Source: a virus. From it: DNA of 29,956 nt. The stretch is taken from positions 1 through 29,956 of IMG/VR virus record IMGVR_UViG_3300049847_000174, one strand, 5' to 3'. Positions 1-9,629 of this stretch are shown here, piece after piece. The notes beneath the pieces are model-generated. The model did no database searches. It was not told the DNA's origin and was given only the letters and a program-made list of their open reading frames with translations. Each line of letters opens with the position of its first letter. Position 1 is the first letter of the stretch. The translations under genes were made by a program, and so were the position numbers.

Positions 1-1700
1 CTGTAGTCCGTGTAGAGCCAGTCATACACAGTCGACCCCGTCAGGGTCAGCAGCAGGCTGATGGTGCGGGAAGCAAAATCAATCGACCGGCTCTTGACTT
101 CAAATGGTGTAGCGTTAAGCCCGTAGTCAGGCCAGGTTACTGTAACTGTGTCATCGATCAACTGGTCATAAGCAGTCAACTTCAGCTGAACGGAAATTGT
201 CAGGTTGTTCCGGTTCCGCACAAGCATGTACTTGGCAAGGCGGATAGCCCGGTAGTAGTTCTTGACAAACGGAAAGGTAACTTCCGTGGGCGCGTCTACG
301 CCATTGTCTTCAGACAGGTACGTTGCCGAAGTCACCTCAGGTGCACCAACGCTGGCGTATCCCTGTGCAGGGTCCAGGTAATTAGCGATAACCCGATTGA
401 ACAGGCTTTGTCGGCTGGGCGAAGGCACCAGCTTGAACCCGCCCGGGGCCACATCCGCTTCAGTAATGGCCAGGGTAGCCGTACGGAATTTACCAGGACG
501 AATAAGCCAGCGGCCTTGTGACCAGACTATGGAACCAGCAATAGCCTCTTCCAGTTGCCGCTTGACAGTAGCTGGAGGCGTATCACTAAAGACCGCGCCA
601 TTGATGGTGTAGCGATCCTCAGTAATGCTCGGGCCTGCCCCTACCTGCTCGACGCAGATATTCTGGGCATCCTGCATTTCCGCAACAATGAAGTCATTCG
701 CCTGAGAGCTACCAAGGCCCAGGGTCGGATGGGTCAGCCAGTAGGCAATACACTTGAGCGCGTTGTCAGACCACGCAGTAGTAGAGGTCACCCAGTCAAA
801 GACCTTGGCACCTCGCACCACAGCACTCACATTAGGGATACCAACCTGTTCGTATATCTCAGCAATATAGAACAGGTCAACTTCCAGGTAAGAGATATTT
901 GTCAGCTTATGATTGGCCGTCCACTTGGTAGGGAAGTCGGTCAACATGCTGGCACTCGCCGTCTGGCCGGCAGCACCTAGCTTCCAGCGCACACGGGCAC
1001 CGGGGCGGCTGTAGTCAATCTTCCAGTTCAGCCGATAGTATCCAGGAGGTAAGGTGAATGAGGCCGTAGTTGGCGTGTTATTATACATCGTCCAAGTGTC
1101 GTCCAATACGCTGATAGCGGAGTGGACACTCATGCACGTGTAGGTACCAACGGAGCCGGCTAAGGGGGAGCCGCTGTACAGCCATCCGGTAGGGTTGCTA
1201 TCACCATAGTCCGCCGGAATATTTGAACGAGGAGTGACAGTCGTAAGACCTACTGCGGCAGTAAGGTCAAAGTCTTCAGACAGGTAATCTGTCTGATTGG
1301 TAATGTTGAAGTTGCCGGGCAACGTGAAGCCGTTCGCATCCAGCGTCAAAGGCAGGTCGTTGAAGTAGATAGTCTCCACTGCATCGATCTCATGCCCAGC
1401 CAGCGCGATGATCAGTTTCAGGTTCTCCAGCTTGCTGCCATAGGAGTCAGCAAAGACGATAGGGCCTGAGACTCGCTCCCGGCCCAGTACCATGCCGCGA
1501 ACAGCATCAGGCGCCTTGATCATCCGCTTCAGGTCTTTGATCCCTTCTTCCCATTTCCGCTTTGCATTCTCTGCACGCCGCTTGGCATCGTGAGAACTGT
1601 AGGCAGTAGAGAGTAGGCTGGCAGCCAGGGCATACTGACCGAAATAGACGGCAGCAACAACTGCAGCAACGACCAGTATGGCATCAAAAAGATCATCCAT
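1..1700 (-). CDS. Tail-tip / central tail hub protein, C-terminus cut by window edge
   Basis: I read this frame by eye from the ATG at 1700 to the left edge and found no stop, so 566 codons are visible and the C-terminus lies outside. The start has a good SD (AAGGAT, 7 nt spacer). The N-terminus carries a hydrophobic segment (about residues 6-31, Ala/Val rich), then a stretch around residues 60-105 with VRGMVLGRERVSGPIVF and later LIIALAGHEIDAVETIYF. Such stretches are familiar from phage tail-tip or host-specificity proteins that sit after the tape measure and two minor tail proteins. Position as the last visible gene of the tail module fits a gpJ-like hub or baseplate role. The family assignment rests on motif memory and synteny, not on a search. 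Phage host-receptor function is therefore an inference. Confidence 0.75.
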   Translation of the reverse strand, partial: MDDLFDAILVVAAVVAAVYFGQYALAASLLSTAYSSHDAKRRAENAKRKWEEGIKDLKRMIKAPDAVRGMVLGRERVSGPIVFADSYGSKLENLKLIIALAGHEIDAVETIYFNDLPLTLDANGFTLPGNFNITNQTDYLSEDFDLTAAVGLTTVTPRSNIPADYGDSNPTGWLYSGSPLAGSVGTYTCMSVHSAISVLDDTWTMYNNTPTTASFTLPPGYYRLNWKIDYSRPGARVRWKLGAAGQTASASMLTDFPTKWTANHKLTNISYLEVDLFYIAEIYEQVGIPNVSAVVRGAKVFDWVTSTTAWSDNALKCIAYWLTHPTLGLGSSQANDFIVAEMQDAQNICVEQVGAGPSITEDRYTINGAVFSDTPPATVKRQLEEAIAGSIVWSQGRWLIRPGKFRTATLAITEADVAPGGFKLVPSPSRQSLFNRVIANYLDPAQGYASVGAPEVTSATYLSEDNGVDAPTEVTFPFVKNYYRAIRLAKYMLVRNRNNLTISVQLKLTAYDQLIDDTVTVTWPDYGLNATPFEVKSRSIDFASRTISLLLTLTGSTVYDWLYTDY

Positions 1701-1710
1701 TTTCTATCCT

Positions 1711-2283
1711 TTATTGGGCCAGCAGGGCTGCTCGTGAAGGCCAAACAATGCTGGCTTCTGATATCTTGGCAACAAACTCCAGGCCCCTGTCGGTGGAGTC
1801 AATACGCTTCTGAGCACTGTCAGTAAAGCGGACAGTACGAGGCTTGTCCCAGAGAATCATGTAGTGCTCAGCGTATATGGTAATCTTCGGGGCATCACCC
1901 GTATTGTCCAGGTCCATATAATCCATGGCCCCTGACCACACATTTGGGTCAACCTGCAGGGCATTGGATGAGTCTATCGCAGCGAGTCGATAAATGAGTT
2001 TGCGGTTCTGGACTTTCTCATTGGCAAGCAGGGACTTGTTTGCCGGGAGCACTCCACTAATCACCACCTGGATGCCTTGCGCAGTTCCCCCCGTTTCAGT
2101 GCTCTCAGAGATACTGACCACCCCACCAGTGCCAATGTAGGTATTGCCATTCCAGGTGACAGCATAAGGTAGGCCGCAGAGATACTGCGTGCCTGACGCG
2201 AACTGCAACTCAAGAAGTGGGAATAGGTCAGCATGGCCAGAAGTCAGCGCAGCCAGGAATCCGGTAATGTTGGGGCGGCTCAT
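1711..2283 (-). CDS. Minor tail protein (distal tail)
   Basis: This encodes 190 residues. The start overlaps the stop of the preceding gene as ATGA (2280-2283), so the two are probably translated together. The protein is beta-rich with few charged clusters. It begins by describing a tail-tip type domain (NITGFLAAL, then a WNGNTYIGTGG stretch) that resembles the small minor tail proteins lying between tape measure and hub in many siphophages of Gram-negative bacteria. It lies 10 bp before the hub gene, whose SD occupies the gap. By analogy with lambda L/K or HII2 positions it would help form the tail tip. No catalytic motif is visible; the exact family is not certain. Confidence 0.65.
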   Translation of the reverse strand: MSRPNITGFLAALTSGHADLFPLLELQFASGTQYLCGLPYAVTWNGNTYIGTGGVVSISESTETGGTAQGIQVVISGVLPANKSLLANEKVQNRKLIYRLAAIDSSNALQVDPNVWSGAMDYMDLDNTGDAPKITIYAEHYMILWDKPRTVRFTDSAQKRIDSTDRGLEFVAKISEASIVWPSRAALLAQ

Positions 2284-2912
2284 CGGAACACCTCCACCCA
2301 GCTGACACCGAACTCAGAGGCCGAACCCTGCGGATCACGTGGGCTAAGCGGGTTGGGGTCTTCCAGGATGTAGAGAGCGGAAGGTTTTTGCAGGATGACA
2401 GCAGAGGCGGCAGCAACCTGCCCGCGCAGACGTGGGGTGAAGTTGATGACCATAACACCAGAGGCATTTGCCGTCGCGTCTTCCGTGTTCATTAGCAACT
2501 GTTGACCCACAGCTGTGGTAACCTCAAGCCAATCACCGCGCTTTAGGGTCGTGGTGTTTCCGCACCCGGCAAGGGTCATGGTCACCGCGAACTGGGCCGC
2601 CAAAATGGACGCCGTCACGCCTGTCTGGTTGATGGTGCCCAGGGGGACCGGCCGGGCAAAGTCCCATATCTTCATGCGGTGCTCTTGACCACTCAACTTG
2701 AACAGCCAGGATTCAACGATGGCCCGATCTGCATACGTCTGGCGCCGGAAGGTTGTCGTAACCCTCCAACGGTTCCCCGGCAAGCCGAAGGTAGTCACGT
2801 CGCCGTTAAGCGGGCTAGACATAGCCAGGGTGTTGTTAATCGGCTGCACCTCCATGGACTTGGGCAGCATCTGGGTGACTGTGGCCGTATCGGGCCAGGT
2901 GTAAGTTGTCAT
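2280..2912 (-). CDS. Minor tail protein following tape measure
   Basis: This encodes 210 residues and starts 2 nt after the tape-measure stop, so ribosomes can re-initiate directly. The sequence is beta-rich; the segment VTTTFRRQTYADRAIVESWL followed by LSGQEHRMKIWDF looks like a distal-tail (Dit-like) or lambda M-type minor tail protein, where a short barrel domain caps the tail tube. The C-terminal half contains RGDWLEVTT and a DPNPLSPRDP loop. Position directly after the tape measure agrees with that role. I see no enzymatic motif. Function is inferred from order and fold impression only. Confidence 0.65.
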   Translation of the reverse strand: MTTYTWPDTATVTQMLPKSMEVQPINNTLAMSSPLNGDVTTFGLPGNRWRVTTTFRRQTYADRAIVESWLFKLSGQEHRMKIWDFARPVPLGTINQTGVTASILAAQFAVTMTLAGCGNTTTLKRGDWLEVTTAVGQQLLMNTEDATANASGVMVINFTPRLRGQVAAASAVILQKPSALYILEDPNPLSPRDPQGSASEFGVSWVEVFR

Positions 2913-2914
2913 GG

Positions 2915-5900
2915 TTATTTCGCAAAGCGTTGATCACCGCGTTTAGTAGCGTCTGCTACACGATTCTCCGCACTGCTTACGATCTTGGCACCGTAGGACG
3001 CAAGGTCAGACCGTGTAACGCCACCGCCCAGATTGTATGTCAGGTTGGTGGTGTGCTGAACGACTGTACGCCCACCACCGCCACCACCGCCGCCCTGCAT
3101 CCGCACGCCAAGCCGGCCCCGACCGTCCCGGCCCAAGGGCATCACCGCTTCCGGACCAGCCTCACCGGCAACACCAAGGCTACTGCCCAGGCCGTAGCGG
3201 AAGTAGGTTGGGGTAGTTAGGATTGAATTAGAGAACGTGCCGCCATTGGCGAAGGCCCGAGTACTGTTCCCAAAGAAGGCGCCCCCATTGGCAAGTCCCA
3301 GCTCCGCATTCATGCCAGTGTCATACGCACCACCCGAAGAGCCTCCGGTCGATCCGCCAGACTTTGACCCAATACCAATGAGGCCACCAAGCGTATCCGT
3401 CCAGCTGGGCCCGTCTCCGGGCTTACCGCTGGAGAACATAGACTTGACCATATCCCACATGCCAGCCCAGTCAACCTTGTTGAAGGCATTAGTGACCTTG
3501 TCCCAGATGCTGCCCCAATCAGTAGACTTGAAGTAAGCCACACCCTTATCCCAGGCCTCAGTAAGCTGGTCCTTCATCCCGTTGGTCTGGGACTTCTGAG
3601 CCGCACCAAGGCCTGCCGTCATCCAGTCATCCGCCGTATTCGTGGACGGCTTCTGGCCGTTCCACCAGTCGGATAGTTTGGTAGAGAACCCGTCAAGCAG
3701 GTCAGTAGGCTTGCCGCTCTTATCGGATGGGCGAATACCTTCAGCAACCTTGGCCGCAAACGCCTTCACCGGAGCCTTGACCACCGCGTCATAGAAGGCA
3801 TCAGCCAGGGCATCTTTCATCGTCTTGCTAAAGGCCTCACCAAACTTACGCCAGCTGAACCCACCATTAAATAGGTCATGAACACTTGACCGCATCATCG
3901 TATCGAAGCTCGACACGATACGGTCACGCTCCGACTTAAGCTCCGCGATCTTTGTCTTGATGTCATTGATGACCCGGGTGTTGACTTCATCACTCAGGAC
4001 CGAGCCTTCGGTGGCTGCTTGGCCGGCCACCAGCTTATCTCGGGCAGCAGTCAACTGCTTGAGTCGACGCTCCAGCACCTGGACCTGGGTAACTACCGTG
4101 TCCAGCTGAAAGCCCTCAAAGCCGGTAGATGCCAAAGAATCCAACTGTGAACGCGCCTCATCCAAGGCCTTGTTAGTAACCGCAAGGTCCTGGTTGATGG
4201 GGGAGAAGTACTTGGCGTAGTCATCAGCCACCTTCAACAGGGCGAGCTGCTTGTTCAGCTCCTCATCTGACAGGTTCACTGACTTCAGCTTCAAGGCATT
4301 TGCCGTCTGCAGCGAGTCTATCCGCTCCTGCTCGCCCTTGATAAATGTATCCACATCATGCACGGACTTCGGAAGCGGCTGCTCCTTAACAACCTTCACC
4401 TGCTGCATATCACCCATGTGACCCAGCTCTTGGCGGGCACTGGCCAGCGAAGCGCGCATTGCTTCCAGGTCTTTACCTGCCTGAATCTTGAGCTTAGGGT
4501 CATTGCCCTTTAGATCAATCTTCAGCGCATGTTCGAGCTGGGTGCTAATCTCCTGCACCTTGGCAAGGTAGGCTTCGTAGTTGGCCGCACGCTGAGCATA
4601 GGTACGCTGCTCAATGGTAGCAATCTCCGCATTACCGTAGTCCTCGGTAATGAGCTGGGCCTTCATCTTGGCCTGCGTCAACTCCTCGGCCTCTTTGCCA
4701 GCCTTCTCGATCAGCGCATTACGATCCTTGAACTCCTTGTCAAGGGCGTTGAAGGACTGGAACTGTTGGTGGGCAGGGCCTTCAGAGACAGCCGCTTCCC
4801 CGCCCTGCCCTTTGGCCTTGGATCGAGCATCCTTCTGATCCTGCATCTGCGCAAGCTGGATCTTGCGAGCCTGCTCCATGATCCCGGCACGTTTAGCGGC
4901 AATCTCTGCCTCATCAGTGTTATACTGATCGATAGCTGCCTGGATAGCTTTGGAGCCCCCGCGCAGCTGGTCCAGTGCTTCGGTCAGCCCAGGGAAGTCC
5001 TTACCGCTTGCACGTAGAGCCTTGCGCGCAGCCTCCAGCTGGCTGCTATTCAGGCCTTGGAGGTCGTATGACGCGCCGTCACCAAGTTTGGAGTCAATCA
5101 TCTGGCGCAGCGGACCCTGCTGCTCGACAATCCCCTTTACCTTGGCGTCACGCACGGTGCGCGTCTGCATTTCCGCCTGAGTAAGGGCCTCCTCTGTCTG
5201 CAGCTGATCAATGGTCAGGCCCTTGGCCTTGGCTTCATTGATCTGCGTCAGACGTTTCAGCTGTTCATCCAGCGAGTCCTTGTAGACTTTAAGCTTGGCC
5301 TCAGCTCCATCCGCTTCAGTAGAGTTAGCAACACCGCCACGCCAGAAGAGGGCCCACAGAGCCCCGACAGTAGAGAGTGCCACACCAACCGGCCCCAAGA
5401 CTGCCATCGCCCGGGTAGCAGCAGTACCAACCAGGGCGATGCCAGCCGCAGCCCGAGGCGCTGCCACACCTACAGCATTCGCGGCTACCGCCATGCTGGT
5501 AGAGGCAGCAGCTGCCAGCGGAAGCTTTGCCGCAGCAGCAGTGGCACCCACAGCCATAGAGTTGAAGCCAGTGATGACTGCACCCATACCAGCTGCAGTG
5601 ATGGTGGCAACCTTCCACGACAGCCACAGCTTCAACAGAGTAGTTAGCGGTCCGATGTTGTTAACTAGGACTGTTCCAAGGTTGGCCGCTGCGCTGGCCA
5701 GATCCACAATACCCTGCTTGAACTCGGGTGAGGCAAAGATCTCTCGTAGTTTGACAGACGTAACGGCAACCGCACCATCGATCGACTCAAAGGCCTTAGC
5801 GAAAGAGGTGACCATGGTATTGGTCACCGCCTTCATCATGTTCTGCGTGGACGTGTCCATGCTTGCACGAGCTAGGGCAGAGAACCCAGCACTCGTATTA

Positions 5901-8797
5901 TAGACCTGATGCTGCAGGCCCAGTAGACCCTTCTCACTGATGGCGCCGGCTTCTGACAGCTTCTTCAAAGCATCAGCATAACCTTCGATATCGCCCTTGG
6001 CCTGCAGCGAAACCAGCTCACCGATAACCTGCTTACCGCTCTTGGTGTCAGTCTTACCAGCCTTCTTATCTGCTGCAGCTTTGTTATCCAGTTCAGCCAC
6101 CGAAGTCAGGTAGTCCTGACGAAGCGCAATGGTATCTTTGCTGGCGCGTTCATTGAAAATATCGCCAATCTTCTTGGTCTTACCGGTGCCTGACAGCTTA
6201 TCCATCGAGCCTTCCAGCTCGTGCATCAGCTGCAGCAGAGGCTTCAACTTACCGGACATGCCATCAAAGGCGTCAATCTTCAGCTCCTTGAGGAGCTTGG
6301 CCGTCTTTGCGGTAGTCCCAGTAAACTCCTGGAACATCTGGCGAGTAGCCGTACCGGCTGACGTACCCTTGATACCTCGCTGGGCCAGGCTGGCCAGCGA
6401 GGTGGCAACGTCTTCAAGCGATACACCATACTGTTCCGCAATAGCCGTGGAGTATCGGAAGGCGGCTGCCATATCCTCAACACCAGCCATTGACATCGCA
6501 GCAGATTTAGCGATGACATCACCAACCCGGCCCAGCTGGTTCGCCTGATAGCCGAAGGCCGTACCGACCGACACCAAGGTATCTGCGGAGGTCTTAAGAT
6601 CAGCCGTACCAGCGATGGACAGATTGATCACATCGCCCAGGGCCTGTGTCGTCTGCTGAGCGTTGTAGCCTGCAAGGCTGAGGCTCTTGGCTGCCTCGGC
6701 GACATCATGAATCCCTACCGCACCGCCCGACAAGCTAAAGATCTCAGCCTTAAGTGAAGCGATGGAGTTCTCCGTCTCACCTGACAGGGCGCGCATGATC
6801 TGAAGCTGATGGTTAATATCAGCGCCGACCTTCACCGTCTGGACCAGTGCGTTACTGAGGGCGGCACCGGCAAGCAGCGGGGCCACTTGGCCCCAGGTCA
6901 ACCACATAGCGCCGAAGCCGCTCGCTGCACCACGTGCCGCACTATGCAGGTCAGCCAGTGCGCCAGCCGCACCCTTCAGCCGCGCAGGCGCACCAGCAAT
7001 AGACTGGGTAGCATGCTCAGCAGCAGTGGCCAGCTCAGACCAGCCACGGGTGGCGGCAGCAGTACCGACATCCATGCCAAACCTGGCCTGGACTTCCGGG
7101 AGCGACTTGCCAGACTCCAGCATGCCCTTGGCCTGCAGAGTATTCTGGGCACGTTGAGCATCCATCTTCTGGACGCCACGAATATTATTGGCAGCTAGGG
7201 CAGCCTCACGTTGGTGGCGGGCAAGCTCGTCCACCGCTGCGGCCTGCTTCACCAGCTCCGCAGTTTGATCATCAGCCGCTTTCGCGCCCTCCTTTGAGGA
7301 GTTGGTGGCAGCTGCATAGGCGTTCCGCAGCGCCTGCATGCTCTCCGCCGCTTTGGCAGCAGCAACCGCCTGCTCACCGAACTTGGCAGCAGTCTCCTGT
7401 TCCGTGCGGCCCTGTGCAAGGTAGTTGGCTGCACCGATCTGCTGACCAATCTGGCTCTTCACCTTACCCTGGTCACCCAGGGTAGCGTAAGCGGCATTGG
7501 CAGATACGATCTGCTCACGCATGCGGGCAAGGTCGTCGGAGACCCTGCCAGCCATGGCGGCAGACTTCTCCCGCATCTTCTCGAACGCAGTAGAGGATGC
7601 AGCAGCAGCATCCAACTGTTCCAGGCGTTGACGCAGCGACCCAAGGGACTCCGCCTGCTTGGCCGCCAAGGTAGCCATGCTACCAAACTTGGATACCACA
7701 TCAGGCGTATTGACGCCCTGGTCCAGAGCGGAGCGGGCAGAAATCTGCACACCTAGCTGCTCGGGCAGGCTCTTCAGGGAGTAGCTTGCGTTGGCCTTCG
7801 CGCTCGATTGCTGCAAGTCGGCCAGGGCCTGGGCCTGCTCTTGACGTGCGCGCAGCACAGCCTTCTGGTTACGAATCTCCGCTTTTGCGCGAGCCTCAGC
7901 AGCTGCCAGGTTTTGCGACTCGGCCTCAGCAGCGATGCTGTCAAGCTGCTTGGCTTTCGCAACTGCCTGCGCACGCTCATCCAGCATAAAGGCGCGAGCC
8001 TTAGCTTGCTCCTGAGCGCTCTTCTCCCACTGCTTGCCGGCCTGCAGTACCTTGTCCGCTTCTGCCAGGGGGTCGACAGCCGGAGTGCTTGTCGGCATCC
8101 GGCCAGTCTGGAAGTCGTCAACCCGGCGCTTGTTGACCGAGTCCATGCCGACAGTCTGCAGGCGGTGCTCAGGGATAAGGGAGACACCAGCCTCCTTGAT
8201 TACCTGCAGCTCTTCACGACGGAAGCGCCGCTGGGCAGCAACTTCGTCTTCGTACTCCTTTTGCAGCTGGGTGATACGCGCCTTAGCGCCATGGGCGGAA
8301 TCCCTGTCCGCCTTATCCTTGGCCTGCTTCAGCTTGTCCGCACCCTCTTGGGCTTCTTTAGTAGCCTTCGCGTAGCCGCTCCGGATGCTCCCAGACAGCT
8401 CGGTCAGGCTGGTTGCAATAGCCTGATTGGAGCTGGCCATGGTCTCAACCATGGCCCGCATTTCGGCAGCCTGCTTGAAGCCGCCAGTATTAGCCGTACC
8501 TAGGTCAAGGCCCTTGGGGATCTTCTGTGCACCAAGCTTGGCAAGGGCGTTTGCCAGTGAGTTGGTGGCCGCAGCCATTTCCTTGACCCGCGCAGGGTCA
8601 GCACCAGCAACGCTGGCGTTAAGGCTGGAAATAGCCAGGGCGGCCTTATCCAGTCCCTTGATATCACCGACAGATTTAAGCAGCCCCAGGCTGGAAGCCA
8701 GCTGGGGCAGGTTCTTCGCTAGCTTCGCTACTGCATCAGCCAGTTCGACGACGTTCTTATGACCAGTAACGTCTGCATCAAGGCGAAGATCGTACAT
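2915..8797 (-). CDS. Tail tape measure protein
   Basis: The largest gene: 1960 residues from the ATG at 8797. I chose this start over an upstream one at 8848 because AGGA lies 8 nt before it and the protein then opens with MYDLRLDADV, which is typical of the family. The N-terminal third is Ala/Gln/Lys-rich coiled coil. A TP901-like core sits near residues 745-812 (FGYQANQLGRVGDVIAKSAA and onwards). Hydrophobic segments lie near 632, 1055 and 1140. A second coiled-coil block follows. The C-terminus has the lambda-like GEAGPEAVMPLGRDGRGRLG motif near residue 1880 and a poly-Gly stretch. At the usual 0.15 nm per residue the tail would be about 290 nm long. It overlaps the preceding chaperone ORF by 20 bp. 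The protein sets tail length and is ejected with the DNA. Confidence 0.95.
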   Translation of the reverse strand: MYDLRLDADVTGHKNVVELADAVAKLAKNLPQLASSLGLLKSVGDIKGLDKAALAISSLNASVAGADPARVKEMAAATNSLANALAKLGAQKIPKGLDLGTANTGGFKQAAEMRAMVETMASSNQAIATSLTELSGSIRSGYAKATKEAQEGADKLKQAKDKADRDSAHGAKARITQLQKEYEDEVAAQRRFRREELQVIKEAGVSLIPEHRLQTVGMDSVNKRRVDDFQTGRMPTSTPAVDPLAEADKVLQAGKQWEKSAQEQAKARAFMLDERAQAVAKAKQLDSIAAEAESQNLAAAEARAKAEIRNQKAVLRARQEQAQALADLQQSSAKANASYSLKSLPEQLGVQISARSALDQGVNTPDVVSKFGSMATLAAKQAESLGSLRQRLEQLDAAAASSTAFEKMREKSAAMAGRVSDDLARMREQIVSANAAYATLGDQGKVKSQIGQQIGAANYLAQGRTEQETAAKFGEQAVAAAKAAESMQALRNAYAAATNSSKEGAKAADDQTAELVKQAAAVDELARHQREAALAANNIRGVQKMDAQRAQNTLQAKGMLESGKSLPEVQARFGMDVGTAAATRGWSELATAAEHATQSIAGAPARLKGAAGALADLHSAARGAASGFGAMWLTWGQVAPLLAGAALSNALVQTVKVGADINHQLQIMRALSGETENSIASLKAEIFSLSGGAVGIHDVAEAAKSLSLAGYNAQQTTQALGDVINLSIAGTADLKTSADTLVSVGTAFGYQANQLGRVGDVIAKSAAMSMAGVEDMAAAFRYSTAIAEQYGVSLEDVATSLASLAQRGIKGTSAGTATRQMFQEFTGTTAKTAKLLKELKIDAFDGMSGKLKPLLQLMHELEGSMDKLSGTGKTKKIGDIFNERASKDTIALRQDYLTSVAELDNKAAADKKAGKTDTKSGKQVIGELVSLQAKGDIEGYADALKKLSEAGAISEKGLLGLQHQVYNTSAGFSALARASMDTSTQNMMKAVTNTMVTSFAKAFESIDGAVAVTSVKLREIFASPEFKQGIVDLASAAANLGTVLVNNIGPLTTLLKLWLSWKVATITAAGMGAVITGFNSMAVGATAAAAKLPLAAAASTSMAVAANAVGVAAPRAAAGIALVGTAATRAMAVLGPVGVALSTVGALWALFWRGGVANSTEADGAEAKLKVYKDSLDEQLKRLTQINEAKAKGLTIDQLQTEEALTQAEMQTRTVRDAKVKGIVEQQGPLRQMIDSKLGDGASYDLQGLNSSQLEAARKALRASGKDFPGLTEALDQLRGGSKAIQAAIDQYNTDEAEIAAKRAGIMEQARKIQLAQMQDQKDARSKAKGQGGEAAVSEGPAHQQFQSFNALDKEFKDRNALIEKAGKEAEELTQAKMKAQLITEDYGNAEIATIEQRTYAQRAANYEAYLAKVQEISTQLEHALKIDLKGNDPKLKIQAGKDLEAMRASLASARQELGHMGDMQQVKVVKEQPLPKSVHDVDTFIKGEQERIDSLQTANALKLKSVNLSDEELNKQLALLKVADDYAKYFSPINQDLAVTNKALDEARSQLDSLASTGFEGFQLDTVVTQVQVLERRLKQLTAARDKLVAGQAATEGSVLSDEVNTRVINDIKTKIAELKSERDRIVSSFDTMMRSSVHDLFNGGFSWRKFGEAFSKTMKDALADAFYDAVVKAPVKAFAAKVAEGIRPSDKSGKPTDLLDGFSTKLSDWWNGQKPSTNTADDWMTAGLGAAQKSQTNGMKDQLTEAWDKGVAYFKSTDWGSIWDKVTNAFNKVDWAGMWDMVKSMFSSGKPGDGPSWTDTLGGLIGIGSKSGGSTGGSSGGAYDTGMNAELGLANGGAFFGNSTRAFANGGTFSNSILTTPTYFRYGLGSSLGVAGEAGPEAVMPLGRDGRGRLGVRMQGGGGGGGGRTVVQHTTNLTYNLGGGVTRSDLASYGAKIVSSAENRVADATKRGDQRFAK

Positions 8798-9068
8798 GTT
8801 CGGTATCCTGTTTATCCGGTTCTGCCTTATCGGCATAAGCAGCTGCAAGCCGCTCCTCGTCTAAACAGTTTACCCTAGCCAACAGCTCGACCCTTCGGTC
8901 GGCGCCCTGAATCCCCAGCATATCGCAACAAGACTGGAAGGATTCGAGGGTGAACGGCTGAGGGCCGTTCATTCCTATCTGTCGACGGTCATCCAGTATA
9001 TTGAATACCTTAAACACGTACTGCTGTCGGGAGTCCAGCATAGGCCGCTCTTTGAGCGGCCTCGGCAT
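8778..9068 (-). CDS. Tail assembly chaperone, T extension (expressed by -1 frameshift)
   Basis: As a free ORF from the ATG at 9068 this is 96 residues (MPRPLKERPMLDSRQQYVFK onwards), with its ATG overlapping the upstream stop as TAATG. The frame is however open back to 9149, directly after the slippery heptamer in the upstream gene. Reading through gives 27 additional codons (LRAALKWQLTWGRSYQFFRD and on). A frameshift fusion would span 8778-9538 and be 253 residues, the gpGT equivalent of lambda. These chaperones bind the tape measure and recruit tail-tube subunits. The slippery site and reading frames were checked base by base. Whether the internal ATG is used on its own is unknown. Confidence 0.8.
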   Translation of the reverse strand: MPRPLKERPMLDSRQQYVFKVFNILDDRRQIGMNGPQPFTLESFQSCCDMLGIQGADRRVELLARVNCLDEERLAAAYADKAEPDKQDTEHVRSSP

Positions 9069-9538
9069 TACTCCGGTGTCTTCGTAGAGGTCTCGGAAGA
9101 ATTGGTAGGAGCGTCCCCAGGTGAGCTGCCACTTGAGGGCAGCTCGGAGTTTTTTACGTCATCCTCCAGAAGGGCAGCACGATAGCTGTCCTCGTCCATG
9201 GAGGTGCCGATAACCCACTCCCGGAACTGACGATGCTGCAGCACCTTCGTGGCCGCTTCTTTCGAATACTCTAGCGGCTGGCCACCATAGCTGACATTCT
9301 TCCAGTTCAACAGGATACTGTCGACCAGGGTCTTGATCAGCAAGTCGCGCTGCAGCTTTTTCCCTTCGGGGGTTTGAGCGGCCAGCTCTTCCTTGTACTG
9401 CGTACGCAGCTCCACCATCAACTGTTGGTGCCGCTCATTGCCGAAACGTGCCAGCAAAAACGCGCTATCCTTGAGGGGCTTCCAGACTCCCTGGGTTTCC
9501 AGGGTGTCATCAAAGCCGTAGTCGTCAAACAGGTCCAT
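9068..9538 (-). CDS. Tail assembly chaperone, G-like
   Basis: This encodes 156 residues, acidic, with a mostly helical body and a disordered Ser/Thr/Pro-rich C-terminus (SSGSSPGDAPTNSSE). It lies between the tail-tube gene and the tape measure, the classical place of lambda gene G. Near its end the codons GTA AAA AAC create an A AAA AAC slippery site at 9155-9149, after which a -1 shift enters the next ORF. Unshifted translation ends at 9068 and gives G; shifted translation gives GT. The function is known for the family: chaperoning tape-measure assembly, absent from the virion. The ATG at 9538 has AATAAA before it and only a weak SD. Sequence similarity to a named chaperone family was not recognised, so the call rests on synteny and the frameshift. 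Confidence 0.85.
   Translation of the reverse strand: MDLFDDYGFDDTLETQGVWKPLKDSAFLLARFGNERHQQLMVELRTQYKEELAAQTPEGKKLQRDLLIKTLVDSILLNWKNVSYGGQPLEYSKEAATKVLQHRQFREWVIGTSMDEDSYRAALLEDDVKNSELPSSGSSPGDAPTNSSETSTKTPE
9123..9155 (-). promoter_or_regulatory. Programmed -1 ribosomal frameshift site with hairpin
   Basis: On the minus strand the heptamer A AAA AAC (9155-9149) lies in phase with codons GTA AAA AAC of the upstream gene. After a 3-nt spacer (TCC) comes a perfect 8-bp stem: GAGCTGCC (9145-9138) pairs with GGCAGCTC (9130-9123) around a 7-nt loop. The -1 frame is open from 9149 to the stop at 8778. Slippery heptamer, following hairpin, correct phase and tail-chaperone position all agree. The spacer is shorter than usual. 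Confidence 0.88.
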
Positions 9539-9584
9539 TTTATTGATCCGTCTAAGCCGGCTGCCTGCGGCGGGAATGGGCAGC

Positions 9585-9608
9585 AGAAAGGGGCCGAAGC
9601 CCCTTTCT
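9585..9608 (-). terminator. Hairpin terminator after tail-tube gene
   Basis: On the minus strand AGAAAGGGGC pairs perfectly with GCCCCTTTCT across a TTCG tetraloop, 21 bp after the tail-tube stop. The T-run is short (TTTCT), so termination may be partial. A strong leaky terminator here would keep tail-tube transcripts more abundant than those of the chaperone and tape-measure genes. Confidence 0.7.
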
Positions 9609-9629
9609 CTTACTCAGGGCGAGCCCCGA

